Shown: piece after piece, positions 8,478 through 20,258 of the stretch
How the letters are laid out: each line of letters opens with the position of its first letter
Numbering within the stretch: position 1 is the first letter of the stretch
NCBI GenBank assembly: GCA_963971575.1
Contig: OZ020617.1
Coordinates: forward strand, 21,661,403-21,725,402
Source: Liopterus haemorrhoidalis
Taxonomy: Eukaryota; Arthropoda; Insecta; Coleoptera; Dytiscidae
Direction of reading: 5' to 3'
Length of the DNA: 64,000 bases
Position numbers and translations under genes: made by a program
Notes under the pieces: generated by a model
Told to the model about the DNA's origin: nothing
Databases searched by the model: none
Seen by the model: the letters and a program-made list of their open reading frames with translations, nothing else

Positions 8478-10150
8478 AAGATATCTCTAATAATCTCGGA
8501 GTTCTACCTATAAATTTGGGCCCAGCTAAACTAGAAAAAACAGAACACACTTTCGTGCATTACTTCAATCTAGAACCATTATACGAAGAAAATGAAAATT
8601 TAAAAGAACAATACCAAAATTTAAAAAACGGAATTTTTAACAGCACTCTCTATACGAGAAAAGAAATTGATAATTACGGCAAAATTGTTGAATTTTTACA
8701 AAAATCCACACAAGAAAAAATTAACAACATAAAAATACATCCTAAAATTAGGAATAAACGCGGATTTATTGACGGATTGGGATCCATAGTAAAATCTATA
8801 TCCGGTAACTTAGACGCCGAAGATGGCAAAAGATATGATAAAATTATAAACCAATTAAAAGGTAAAGTAACTAACATACAAGAACAACTTAAATTCCAAT
8901 ATAGTATTAACGAAAAAATTATCGAAAATTTCAACTCATCCGTTCAGAATATTCAACATAACGAAAGATTGTTAAAAACAAGAATAAATCAATTAAACAG
9001 CATAGTCAATGACAGAATACAACAGACAGACATTTTATTCACAAAAGACTTATATAACCAGTTAATAATTCTCTATAACGCAATCTTGAATGTTCTTCAA
9101 GATGTAGAAAATTCTATAACCTTTTGCAAATTGCAAACCCTTCACCCAAGCATCATAAAAACTACGGAACTCTTTGACGAGTTACAAAAAATTTCAAAAT
9201 TTTATAAAAACCAGTTACCTTTCGATCTAACTTATGAAAATATATTGGACTTCGAATCTATCATAAAAATTAATTGCAAAATTGAAAGCGACCAGATAAT
9301 ATACTTTCTATCACTTCCAATAGACTTTGAACAAAATTATGATTTGTATTATTTACGACCCGTGCCTACAAAACACGAGTCAGAATTTGTTACTATTATA
9401 CCAGATATCAAATATCTTTTGAAAAATAAAAATAACATAATACCTCTAAACGACATATGTACTAAAGGCAATAAAGCGTTCCAATGTCGCCGTCATCTAC
9501 AGACAAATTACAAATCTAAATGCGAAGAACAAATATTGCTGCAAGGAGACCCAAAGTATTGCCAATATACGAAATTAACCATCGAAGAAAACAAGTTAGA
9601 CTACATATCCAAAATAGATCAGTATTTAGGAGTATTCCCGAATGAAGAAAACATCATCATAAAATGTTTACAACAAACAGAAACAAGAACGCTAAAAGGA
9701 ATATTTTTGATAAAAAACGATCACTGTAAATTATTCCTAAATCAGCAAGAAATAACTTATAACAACAAAAGTTATGGGACACCACTGATCTTAAACAATG
9801 TGAATCTCCAACTACAAAAACCGAGATTTTCAAACTTTACCATTCAACTAAAAACTTTAAAATTGGAAGAACTACCATCGAATCCTGCCATACCAATTCA
9901 CCAAAATTCCAAAATCATCCGCAACATGCCGAGCCTATGGACATTGATTCTTTACATCGGAATCCTAATCATTACCTGTTCGATCATCACGAAGTGGATC
10001 AAAAAGAAAATCAAGGAAAACTCCAACAAAAATCAAAATTCACAAGGACATACAACCGAGTCAAGCCCAAAACAAGGTCAAGAAGACATCGAACTTCCAG
10101 GAGGAGCCTCGTTCCAAGGGGGGAGGAGTTACCGTAGCGATTCTCGCTGA
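8446..10150 (+). CDS. env: Env of Gypsy-1 (exon 2)
   Basis: An open frame of about 568 codons entered after an AG acceptor at 8444-8445, in phase with the mini-exon donor at 1817. In the part numbered from 8456 it shows a furin-type R-N-K-R site at residues 99-102, a Gly/hydrophobic fusion-peptide-like stretch straight after, a coiled-coil-prone region, and one membrane segment at about 493-512. A basic tail follows. This matches errantivirus envelope proteins, which are related to baculovirus F proteins. The last seven codons and the stop lie in the 3' LTR. The frame is intact, unlike pol. Confidence 0.85.
10115..10126 (+). other. polypurine tract of Gypsy-1
   Basis: AAGGGGGGAGG lies directly upstream of the 3' LTR. 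It is the position and composition expected for the plus-strand primer; Gypsy-2 has AAGGATGGAGG at the same place. Confidence 0.8.
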
Positions 10151-10356
10151 CTAAACGTTAACTTGACACCCCTAACCATTCCTAGTATTAAGTAATTAGA
10201 TAATATGCTAGAGTAGGTAATTTTGTAATGTAACATATTCACATTTTGTATTTTTGTAAATCAGTTTAGAATCAGCTTCCTTAGGAATAAGACATACTTT
10301 GTAATATAAAAATAAATCTTTTTAAAAACAAAGTTGTCGTGTGAAGAAATATAATT
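10127..10356 (+). repeat. 3' LTR of Gypsy-1
   Basis: 230 bp, one substitution from the 5' copy. It is followed by the TGTA target duplication and then by the right part of the interrupted hAT-type element. Confidence 0.95.
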
Positions 10357-10536
10357 TGTATTTAGTTTTAGCACATTAAATATATGTATTTGTTTTCTTG
10401 CAAAAAATGTATCAAAAATTATTATAAGTGGTCCGCGCTAGAAAATTATATATTTTACAGCTCCGCGGTGTGTTTTTGGTTGAGAAACACTGGTTTAAAC
10501 TATCATGTAAGCCGATCGTTGACTAGTATACTAGTT

Positions 10537-10785
10537 CAGTGTTCCTCAACCAAAAAAGCACCGCGAACCAGTATAATATATAATTTTAATTGTAATTGTT
10601 GGTTTATTTTATATATAGAAAATCATAGAAAGTTACAGAAAATAAACAAAATATAAATTATTTACATAAAATATGTGCATAAAATTTTTTAAAAAACTGC
10701 AAATAACAAATGAAAACTTTCACGGACCACCAAATTTTTTCTGGGGGCCACTGGTGGTCCGCGTACCACCTGTTGAGAAACACTT
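10537..10785 (+). mobile_element. hAT-type miniature element (249 bp)
   Basis: Ends CAGTGTTCCTCAACC and TGTTGAGAAACACTT are inverted. Flanks TACTAGTT (10529-10536) and CACTAGTT (10786-10793) match at 7 of 8 bases. It shares ends and GTGGTCCGCG motifs with the element split by Gypsy-1, so it belongs to the same family. Confidence 0.75.
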
Positions 10786-11117
10786 CACTAGTTGACTGTT
10801 TTTAAGAATACTAAGTCTCCAGCCGGCCCGGTACAGATAAGCTGATATTCCTTATTTTTTTATTTATCATTATGTTATTTATTAATTTAATGCAATCTGA
10901 AATATCTAGTTACGCAGCCCTTTTTGTATTGTGGTATTAGTTCATAATTCATTAATCTTTAAGAATAAACGGTCTCTCCTACGAGTTGTGACCATTATTT
11001 TTAAATTTACTACAAATTCAAACCATGTTTGTTATATTTGTAATTTCTTGTTTTTTTGTTAACTGTAGGTATAGTCTATTTCGGTTATGTATTTTGTGGA
11101 TGTTTTTGTAAATATGT

Positions 11118-11160
11118 GTTTTTTGGCTCTTGAGCCGTTAAATAAATTTATTATTATTAT
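11118..11160 (+). mobile_element. 3' end of a truncated non-LTR element
   Basis: GGCTCTTGAGCCGTTAAATAAA is followed by an ATT repeat, the form of a non-LTR 3' end. No coding sequence is recognisable upstream. Confidence 0.35.
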
Positions 11161-13121
11161 TTTATAAGAATAATAATTCAGCCCGACACCAGTGATGGTA
11201 AAAGGGCTCAACGATTAAGAAGAAGAAAATTATTATTATTATTAAGTGGTGCTGTAGGTCAGTATCCTTCTTATTTTGGACGCCTATATCCCTGAAGTTG
11301 CAACTGATTGATATGCCTGAATAATTTTGCGGTTAGCATGTCAGTGTGTCAGAGTATACATCTGTTTGTTACTGATATATTTACGTTAATATATGTAAGT
11401 TAAGAGCAGATTATACGACTATGTACTTGTTCGCATGGGTAGCCTTTGACCTAGGTAGACTAGCCAACTGTCTAAGCCCCGTAAAACAGTTTTGTTGTAT
11501 AGAACTTTTTCTTTATGTTATGGTTTGTTTGACTGGTAGCGCCAGCAAAAACCTTGCTTAGGGTCCAGATTTTCCTTAGTTCGATATTGATTGTTCGATA
11601 GTAAACGCCCGATTGTATATCTGATCTAACTACTCGAATTATTCTAGTAGACATGTCAGTTTCACTGAGGTGCTGGTTTATAAAAATTGAGGGTGAGTTA
11701 CAAAACAGTTAAACCCATAACGCGTCCAGCTGTGCTAGTTATTTTTGTTGTTGTTGTATTTAAATCAACTGTCACTTGGTTATTTATTTCTTTTGGGTCA
11801 GTTTGTCAGTTTTATAATATTTAATTAGGAATATTATGGAAACACACTGATTTCTGAGGGAATTTTTATAGTTCTATGAGATTATTATGCAGGATTTAAA
11901 AAAAATATATTTTAAATGATTTTGTATTTTGGGATTGATACGATATTAACTGCTCGAAGATGTACCAATAACTGGGTAGTGTTGCTAAAATACAGAACCG
12001 CCATAAAGAACGTTTGCTAGCGAAAGGGTCGTGGTTGTAATGAACAGATGGTTTATTACTCCAAAATAATTTCTTAAGTGAAAGTAAGGTACGTGACTAT
12101 TTGTAAAATATAAAAACTGTAAATAAATGATATTTTAAAAATACCAAAGAAACACTTTAAACCCGGCGAAATTGGTAATAAGGTATATATTGGATGGGCC
12201 ATAAACCACTGCCGCCACAGCTCAGCTGACAAGTGAATTTTATCACTTTTTGTGACGGCTGGTCAAGACTATTTTCTTCCGGATTCATCTGATCTGTCAA
12301 GCTATAATTATGGCATGAGTTAGTCTATGTATAAGGTAATATTTTTTATGACGTTTTATGTAACGTTCACCGCATAAAAAACAAGATTGTGTACTTCATT
12401 ATTCATATTAGTTACTTAAAATAAATAGTAACATTTAAGTATATAGGTATGTCCGTCTCTTACTTTCGAGAGCTCTGTATCTTAAGGAAGTTATCCTTCA
12501 GATTTACTGTCGATCACATGAGGGATAAATGCCTTGAAGATATTTTGCTGCTTTAGGATGTAAGTATTTACGTGTAACCTCCTCTGCTAATTTAATTACC
12601 TCTAACTGAGCTGTCGGCCTCGTGTTTGACGTGTATCAGGTGATATTCGTCGATTTCTCCACCATGGATTGTAAATCCGCTCGCACAGACCCACCCGAGA
12701 TGCGGACCGTATGACAACTTTACTACGGAATCTGACAGATATATACCTACGTCAGACTTATATTTATTCGTAAGTATCTGCGGACCTCAGTACGTACATA
12801 CGTATCTCAGTATTTTTGTATATTTTTTTGTGAATTTGGAAATTATATAAATATTTTTGTGTAATACTTATTATATTCTCTTAAATAAGTATTACTGCAA
12901 ATAGAGTTATTGAGATGACTTAATAAAACAAAGACAAATATAATATGTATTTATAATCTACTTTTTCAGGAAACAGTTCTTTTTCACTTTTCTGTGTTAT
13001 TATATACATAGAATAAATGCTATATTATAAGTTAAGCCTAGTTTAAAGTATAATAAATCCGTAGGACACATTGTACGAGCATAAAGATGTATCAAAGAAG
13101 TATCATTTTAATAATACTAAT
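11161..13121. other. no recognisable feature
   Basis: AT-rich DNA with only short open frames and a few simple repeats. I could not assign any part of it. Confidence 0.5.
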
Positions 13122-14448
13122 AATCTAATAATAATAATAATCTTTATTCCAGTGAATGTAATGTACATTTTTGGAATCGTTAAACATATCAATTAATAAG
13201 TACAAAAATAAGAAATTAAAATATCATGCTTCTTATATAGTGATATATTACAATTTTAATTACATGAATAAAATATATAAATAAAGAAAGAGTGTAAGTG
13301 TGAAAATCTATTGGTTAAATTGCTGTGGAGTTAATTCATCATCTTCAAATTCCTTTACTATAGTAGGCTTTCGTTATGAGAATTTTTTTCATTTTATTTT
13401 TAAATTGTTTAATTTCTAGGTTTATGATAGTATCAGGAAGTTTGTTCAAAAACTTAGTTCCCATTATATTGGGCTGGTTTCTTGCGTCATATCTTGAAAA
13501 GGGTATTCTAAAATCAGTTCTATTGCGAGTGGAGTAACCATGAAAAGAACTATTCGTTTTTAAAGATGAACAATTTTCTTTTATGTAAATTAGGATATTG
13601 TATATGTAAAGTGCTGGAAAAGTTAAAATACCATGCTGTATGAACAGTTCTTTGCAAGGTGTGCTCCATTTGACACCGCTTAAAATTCTAATACATCTCT
13701 TCTGCAGCCTGAATAATCTTAATGTGTCAACTGAGTTTCCCCACAAAATAATACCATAAGACAGAGTTGATTGAATGTAGGAAAAATATGTTATTTTCAT
13801 TGTTAAATATGTTGTTATATTGGATAGCTTATATAACAAAAAGTTGTATTTATTAATATTTGTGGCAATGCTATTTATTTGTAGCTTCCAGTTAAGTTTG
13901 TTATCTAAGATAAAGCCAGGAAATTTGGCTTGGTTGATGATACCCTTGTAACATTCATTAACGCGCCTGTTAAATGTAAATAGCATAATTTTTGTTTTGT
14001 CAGCGTTAAGATATAATTTGTTAGCTGCAAACCAATTCTGAACTACCTTGGTATTATTTTCCATATTAGTTTTGGCATGTTCAAAATCAGGCCCTGTATT
14101 GATAAATGTTGTATCATCCGCAAACATAACTGTGTTAGACAGTGCATGTAAGGGAAGATCATTGATGTACAATATGAAAAGTAAGGGACCCAGTATCGAA
14201 CCTTGCCCAACTCCTTCGTTGATTTTGGCTATAGGAGAGTGTAAATTCTTGTGATAAACAGATTGTTCACGATCAGTTAAATAACTCTCAATCAGCTGAA
14301 GAACAGTGCCCCAGATCCCATATTGATAAAGTTTACTTATCAATATTGCGTGCGATACACAGTCAAAAGCTTTGGAAAGGTCAGTAAAAGATGCTAACAC
14401 ACATTCACCTCTCTCCAGGTTACCGACAATGTCGTTGATCAAGGACAC
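13122..14448 (-). pseudogene. 5'-truncated non-LTR retrotransposon reverse transcriptase (left arm)
   Basis: The open frame 13345-14448 encodes 367 aa of the C-terminal part of a non-LTR reverse transcriptase. It has a FTDLSKAFD motif, GVGQGSILGPLLF, the catalytic F-A-D-D at about residue 110, and a C-terminal thumb region ending with a FLNKLPD-type motif. The lineage resembles CR1/L2/Jockey. Downstream on the minus strand, 13122-13150 is an ATT-type tail, so the 3' end is complete. The endonuclease and fingers are missing. From 13659 rightwards it belongs to the palindrome; the partner copy at 27820-28612 stops at the arm boundary. Confidence 0.78.
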
Positions 14449-15449
14449 CGCAGCTTTACATGTTGATAGTGTTGATAGTGATTTTACTTTTTATTTCACA
14501 AATTTTAACAATGATACTGCTTTGATACCTCTTTACCCACATGTAATGCTTTATTATTATGGATTTATTATAAACCAGGCTTTATATTTGCAAATTGAAT
14601 CGTAAATCTTGACAATAATACATGTCAGCTATATTTTGGGCATCCCTGAAAATTTCTTGTGAAAGGTGTAGAATTGTCCAAATAATACGCCAATACTTTT
14701 TCAATATTACAAATAATAATAAACTAACCCTAAACATAAATATATCAAATTTTGTTTTATTTAAATTAGTCCAAACTAAAATAAATTCCGCCAACCCCTT
14801 AAACTTACAATGGACAAGGAATTGAAATTTCAGAGCAAGTAAAACTGCTAGGTCTCACTATGTACTCGAAAATAAATTAGACTGCTCATTTTAACTGTCT
14901 CTATCGGAGATTGAGCTCATGTCTCTATACATATGATCACTAAAAAACCGTTGGGATGAAATCACACTATGGACACAATATTTTTCTTGTTTTCATTTTT
15001 TCCTAAAACTTAGTATAATTCACTGGGGTCAATCAACCGATTGGAAACCTATTTTCCTACTAAATTTGTAGATTCCTGTACAGTCTTTTGTACTCGACAA
15101 ACAGACATATATAGGTATTCGACAAGAAGAAAAAAATCTACTAGTTCCTAAGACTCACAATTCATTGTGTTACCAAAAAGGTGCATATTTTAATGGTGCA
15201 CTTTAATTTACTGCCGGAAAAAATTAAAAACATAAAATATAGTTGATGGTATAGGTCGTTACTTTGTGAAAATTCATATTAATAATAATATAATTACTAT
15301 GTTTTTATTTTACTTTTTATTAAAATATTATAAGTTAAAAACAATACGACTAGTTTCGTCTATTACGACATTTTCAAGTAAATATACAAACTTACATCTA
15401 ACGTATATATAGGTACTCTACTAGGATAAGGATGATGTGGGGGTGTATT
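14449..15449. other. left-arm spacer without recognisable genes
   Basis: Mirrored at about 25653-26159 and 27326-27819 in the right arm. The short open frames have no recognisable motif. It contains the A-run (14943-14948) that is the empty site of the right-arm HINE. Confidence 0.5.
14942..14949. other. empty site of the right-arm HINE insertion
   Basis: A run of six A (T on the other strand) is continuous with the flanks seen on both sides of the element at 26160-27325. It is the unoccupied form of that target and shows insertion between two T residues with no extra duplication. Confidence 0.85.
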
Positions 15450-16262
15450 TTACAATTTTAGGTTTAATAAAGGGGAGGTATTTAAGTCTAATTGTTCATT
15501 TAATATATTTTCAGGATTTTTATGTTTAAATTTATTGATTTCTAGGGCTTCCAGTATAGACAGTTTTTTGCCCTTATTACATAGATGTAGTACTTCCATA
15601 TCAGTTAATAGGGGAGGGCTGTGGCCAGTGTCGAGTAAGTGTTTGCTGAAGTTGGAGTCTTCTTTTTGAGATTGGAATAATTTTAAATGTTCTTCGAATC
15701 TAGTAGCAAAACATCTTCCTGTCTGGCCTATGTACGAACTATTACACTCTAAACAATCTAGTTTATACACTCCGCTATTATTATAAATATCAGATTTATC
15801 TTTGGCATTGAAGAATATTTTACCAAGGTTTTTATTGGGTTTAAATGCAACATTGATGTTGTATTTTCTCAGACTATTACCTGCATTTTCTGATATTATA
15901 CCATAATACGGCAAAACGTAAAAAGAATTATTAGGTTTTATCTCTTTCGGGTATATGCTATTAAGGGCTATAAAATATTTCTGTCTGTTTATTATTTTGT
16001 TAATTATATATGGGGAAAATCCGTTGTTTGTCGCAATAGTTTTTATGATATTTATTTCTTGAATTCTATCTGGTTCGGACATGGGAATAACTAGGGCTCT
16101 ATGAATCATACTATTGTAAGCTGCTAATTTATGTTTATGGGGATTGAGAGAATCTGCAGGTATAGTAACATCTGTGAATGAAGGTTTTCGTAAAATTTTG
16201 AAAGAAAGTTTATTTTGTTTTCTCTTAATTGTGAGATCTAAGTAATTAATCGAATGATCCAC
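15450..16262 (-). pseudogene. PLE-2 C-terminal half with GIY-YIG nuclease (left arm)
   Basis: 270 codons covering the thumb/linker and the GIY-YIG endonuclease of a Penelope-like element (GVYKLDC, then SYIGQTGR with Tyr and Arg, then EEH). PLE proteins combine reverse transcriptase and this nuclease, which nicks the target for priming. The reading continues upstream to about 16290 without a start. The matching N-terminal half lies next to it on the opposite strand (16404-17730), so the element has been inverted internally. The fingers-palm segment with the catalytic YLDD is not between them. Confidence 0.82.
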
Positions 16263-16403
16263 TTCACATTCGGCGGTGAATTTGATATTAGAATGTACTT
16301 CAGGTCAATTTATACTACAGACTACATCTAAAGCAACGGAAAACATCTCAACACATTTAGTTCAATCAGCAATGTCTAAAAAAAAAACATCACTCCTACA
16401 TAT

Positions 16404-17730
16404 GTGAACATCAAGAGTAATACGAAGAACAAGATAGCATCCCGCAGAATAGCATACGCCGCCAAGTTCTGGATTAAACAAGAAGTAAAATCCTGGTTCC
16501 ATAAGAGGGTTCCTCTTCGATTACATCTTAAGGTATTACACTCTGAATTAAATAGTAAATTACACCCGTTAGAATTTGATTATCTAGATGATTTGGTCAG
16601 AGATAAGGTTAGCCAAGGTATACTTCATTGCACTCAAATGAAGAAGATTAATAAACTAAAACTTTTGCAAAACAATAATACGGTTTTAAACGCCAAAAAT
16701 ACTGACACCATACAAAAATTCAAGTTTTTTCCTAGAGTTATAAATTTAAGCGAGGTAGAATTTAGTCAATCTCAATTAAATCTGTTAAACTTAGGTCCAA
16801 AATTCATACCTAATAACGGCACTAATAACAAATCTAAAGAACAACTAGCATTACACGTAGATATGGCATTACAAAGTAATTCAGCCCCTACTTTCACTAA
16901 ACACATTTTGACTAAACAAATTAAAGAATTTCCCCTCAAAACAGTCCAGCCTAATAAATACTCTACTATAATAAAAGCAACTAAAACCATGATAAACGAA
17001 CACAATCTAATAACTACAAAAGCAGATAAAGGTAACTGCATTGTCATTTTACATAAGTCATCATATATAGAAAAAGTTGAACATTTTATAGAAAATAATA
17101 ATATGCAAAAGTTAACCACAGATCCTACTCAGAAATACAAACGGGAAATAAATGCTAAAATAAAAACTGCAACTATTTATTCACCTCAGATTTTGAAAAA
17201 TCCAGAATAAAAGTTATGAACCCTCAACCCCCAAGTTGTACGGATTAATTAAGGTACACAAACCGGAAAATCCTATTAGGCCTGTCGTATCCTATATAAA
17301 TTCACCTAATTTTAAACTTGCGGGTTTTTTGAATTCGACAATAATAAAACATTCTATCAACCATAATGAATATAGTATACTCAATTCGTAAGATCTTACA
17401 AGAAAATTAAATTCATTAGTTTTACCTAACAATTTTAAACTAGTCTCATTCGATGTGACTAATATGTTTCCTAACATACCGGGCGAAGAGTGTATGACTA
17501 TCATTAAAGATAGGTTAGAGAAACAATGCATTACTAAAAATTTGTATTAAACAAAATTATTTTATATTCCAAAATAACATCTATTCACAAAAAGAAGATC
17601 TAGCAATGGGATCTCCCCTTAGTCCTACACTAGCCAATATTTTTATGAATCAAATGGAAAAAATAATATTTGATAGTCAACTATTTAAGAACCATATATT
17701 GTTTTGGTACAGGTATTTAGATGCAGACAC
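16404..17730 (+). pseudogene. PLE-2 N-terminal half and start of reverse transcriptase (left arm)
   Basis: An open frame of 268 aa (16404-17210) with the basic PLE N-terminal region and a TKADKGNCIVIL motif typical of PLE reverse transcriptase. It is followed by frame-broken but recognisable motifs: [23 protein letters not shown] (catalytic Asp), and AMGSPLSPTLANIFM. The copy ends inside the YRYLD motif at 17722, where PLE-1 begins on the other strand. Stops and indels from 17211 on make it a pseudogene. Confidence 0.78.
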
Positions 17731-17836
17731 CTTTATTTTGGACGTTTGCCATTGCTGATAGTACTAGGCTAGAATAGTACAATATAATGAGTATTAGTAT
17801 CAAAAAGATATAATACTTCAAGAGTAATAATAAAAT

Positions 17837-17880
17837 TCGGACGTTTCGGAAACTGCTCAACAATCTGTTTCCGTCTTCAG
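17837..17880 (-). ncRNA. PLE-1 3' hairpin, possible hammerhead-like motif (left arm)
   Basis: Mirror of 23221-23264; see that entry. The stop codon of PLE-1 lies within the CTGAAGA box. Confidence 0.25.
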
Positions 17881-20258
17881 CGATCACGAGAAGTGATAAA
17901 CATTTCAGTTTTCTTCGAGTTTTTATACCTAGTATTGTAAGAGTGGGAGCAGGTTATAGGTGCGTTGCTATTGGTTGGGTGGTTGGGATCAGGTATGGGT
18001 AGGGACGCGACTACCTGCTGAGTATTAACGACCGGATTAAGGTTGTTTGTCACATTATTGTGTGGTAATGAGTTGTTTGTTACTGGATTAGTGACTTGAG
18101 GATTAACAGGATTGTTTTGAATAATGGAAAGCCAGAGTTGAGGAAATTCTATGCTGGCTTGGCTGACAGCATCTCCAGAGTTTTCGATCAAAGCAGACTC
18201 TTTCAATTTTCTCTTGAACTTGTTTTCCTCATACATTAAGGGTTTAGCATCTTTCCATTGGAAATGGTGTTCATTTTCCCAAGCATGTTCAGCCAGTTTG
18301 GAACTGTAAATTTCGCCCTGTTGAACTTTCTTCTTATGCTCGTTTACCCTAACATGTAGAGGTCTGCAAGTCTCGCCAATATATTGTTTCCCGCACTGGC
18401 AGGGAATAGAGTAGACACAGTTTTTGTTTAGGACAGATTTGGGTTTTGTACACGATAGGATAGATCTTAAAGTCGAACTCGATTTGAAGGCTACTTGGAT
18501 ATTATGCTTCTTTAGTATCTTACCAATTTTCTCAGATACTCCTTTATAATAGGGCATAGAGACATATCTCACTTCGTCAGTTCTAGGTGTGTCATTTTTC
18601 TTATGATTGATAGCATCAGTAATAATTTTATGACTGTAGCCATTATCCTGTAAGGTGGAACGGATGTTCTTCAATTCAACTTTAAGAAGCTTTTTAGAAG
18701 AACAAATTACTTTGGCTCTATTAACTAGACTCAGTGCAACAGCTCTCATAGTGCTATTATGGTGGAATGAGTTGAAATTAAGATATAGACCTGTATGTGT
18801 TGGTTTTCTGTAGACCGTGGTTGCTAGAACCCCCTTGCCATTTCTGATTATCAATACATCTAGGAAAGGCAGTTGATTGCTAACTTCCAGTTCAACAGTA
18901 AACTTAATGTTAGTGTGTACTGAATTTAGGTATTGATGGAATTCGTGGAGTTTATCTTTACCATGTGGCCATATGACAAAAGTATCATCGACGTATCTTA
19001 ACCATTTATTCGGTTTGTACTTGGCTTCTTTTAAAGCTTTCGCTTCAAAATGTTCCATGTATATATTAGCAATAATAGGTGACAGTGGAGAACCCATAGC
19101 CATGCCATCCTTTTGTTGGTAATAATCGGTTTCCAGTTGAAAATAGGTAGTTTTCACACAAAGTGTTAATAACTCCATAATGCAGTCAACTGAATGATGT
19201 GTTCGAGTAGATAACGTCTGATCGCACTCTAGCCTTTCTCTAACAACTACTAGAGCTTCATCTACAGGCACATTAGTAAATAGACTCTCAACGTCAAAGC
19301 TTACCAGAATCTCATTACGTTTTAATTCTAAATTCTTTATAACACTAACAAAATGCTCCGAGTTTTTTACAAAGCTCTCACTCTTGCCGGCTAGAGGTGT
19401 TATTATTGACACCAGGTATTTAGCTAAAGTATAGCATGGTGAGCCAATGGAGCTGACAATAGGCCTCAAGGGGACGTTTTCCTTGTGTACCTTAGGTAAG
19501 CCATAGATATGAGGAGCTTTGCTATAATGCGGAGTTAATTTAGATCTCATTTCATCAGTAAATTCACTTTTGAACCTCCTAAGTGTAGTTAATACCTTAG
19601 TTTCCACCGACTTAGTAGGGTCTTTCTTAAGTTTCTCATATTTGTCATCCGTAATATTCGACAAAAGTTTTTGCTTATAGTCATCGGTGTTTAATATGAC
19701 TGTAGCATTGCCTTTGTCTGCTGGTAGAATCTTAATGTCCACATCTTTTCTGAGTTCTGCGATAGCCTTATACTCAGCTTTAGTGATATTGTTAGTGGGA
19801 GCCTTAGATCGTTCTAGGACGGAACGGACTCGCCAGCAGACCTCTTCCTTTATTACGGGTTCGAGAGTATGACAAGCTTGCTCTACAGATGCTATGATAT
19901 CTAATTTATTGATGGATTTAGGATTTACAGCAAAGTTTAACCCTTTACGGAGAACTTGCTCTTTTTCAGTTGTTAACTCTTTGCCAGAGAGGTTAACTAC
20001 CGTTTTCCTAACCTCCACATTACGGGTGCTGTCAATTTTTTGGGTGCAGACAATATTATTATCCTTTATTTTTAAAGCTAATAAATTATTAAGCTTTTTC
20101 ACATGATGTTGTTTGAGTCGGGCACTCAATCTGTGATATTTGTTTTTTATATTGCAAAGAATTTTGTCTACAACAATTTTTGGAAATTCACTGTAGAATT
20201 TCTCCGTCATGTCCTTGATATTGTTACTTATTCTAAGTAGTAACAATATCAAGGACAT
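17877..20258 (-). CDS. PLE-1 reverse transcriptase / GIY-YIG endonuclease (left arm)
   Basis: 793 codons without interruption. Motifs in order: LPADKGNATVIL, YGLPKVHK, LVSFDVESLFTNVP (first catalytic Asp), MAMGSPLSPIIANIYM, YVDD at residues 422-425, then GIY-YIG from about 613 to 691 (VYSIPC, QYIGETCR, EH). A 100-residue Asn/Pro-rich tail follows. PLEs copy themselves by target-primed reverse transcription. The first dozen residues are read from the inverted neighbour beyond the fold at 20231, so the annotated Met is fortuitous and the true N-terminus is probably truncated. It differs from the right-arm copy at about three residues. Confidence 0.85.
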   Translation of the reverse strand: MSLILLLLRISNNIKDMTEKFYSEFPKIVVDKILCNIKNKYHRLSARLKQHHVKKLNNLLALKIKDNNIVCTQKIDSTRNVEVRKTVVNLSGKELTTEKEQVLRKGLNFAVNPKSINKLDIIASVEQACHTLEPVIKEEVCWRVRSVLERSKAPTNNITKAEYKAIAELRKDVDIKILPADKGNATVILNTDDYKQKLLSNITDDKYEKLKKDPTKSVETKVLTTLRRFKSEFTDEMRSKLTPHYSKAPHIYGLPKVHKENVPLRPIVSSIGSPCYTLAKYLVSIITPLAGKSESFVKNSEHFVSVIKNLELKRNEILVSFDVESLFTNVPVDEALVVVRERLECDQTLSTRTHHSVDCIMELLTLCVKTTYFQLETDYYQQKDGMAMGSPLSPIIANIYMEHFEAKALKEAKYKPNKWLRYVDDTFVIWPHGKDKLHEFHQYLNSVHTNIKFTVELEVSNQLPFLDVLIIRNGKGVLATTVYRKPTHTGLYLNFNSFHHNSTMRAVALSLVNRAKVICSSKKLLKVELKNIRSTLQDNGYSHKIITDAINHKKNDTPRTDEVRYVSMPYYKGVSEKIGKILKKHNIQVAFKSSSTLRSILSCTKPKSVLNKNCVYSIPCQCGKQYIGETCRPLHVRVNEHKKKVQQGEIYSSKLAEHAWENEHHFQWKDAKPLMYEENKFKRKLKESALIENSGDAVSQASIEFPQLWLSIIQNNPVNPQVTNPVTNNSLPHNNVTNNLNPVVNTQQVVASLPIPDPNHPTNSNAPITCSHSYNTRYKNSKKTEMFITSRDR

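Larger units (their letters stand above)
1298..10356 (+). mobile_element. Gypsy-1, env-bearing (errantivirus-like) LTR retrotransposon
   Basis: A complete 9.06-kb element: two 230-bp LTRs beginning AGTTA and ending AATT, a 4-bp target duplication TGTA (1294-1297 and 10357-10360), a tRNA-Ser type primer site, gag, pol, env and a polypurine tract. Errantiviruses are the Gypsy clade with env, AGTTA ends and a TGGCGCAGTCG primer site. The LTRs differ at one position (T at 1353, C at 10182), so insertion was recent. Pol is disabled by a hAT miniature insert (5597-6729) and two frame changes. Unusually, a macrodomain lies between RNase H and integrase. Confidence 0.93.
1128..10492 (+). mobile_element. 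hAT-type miniature element split by Gypsy-1
   Basis: The outer ends are inverted: the left begins CATTGTTTCTCAAC and the right ends with GTTGAGAAACACTG. They are flanked by an 8-bp near-duplication (GTTTACAC at 1120-1127, GTTTAAAC at 10493-10500). An 8-bp duplication with ends of the YARNG type is the hAT hallmark. Without the Gypsy element the original is only about 300 bp (1128-1297 plus 10357-10492) and has no coding capacity. A relative with the same ends lies at 10537-10785. Confidence 0.7.
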
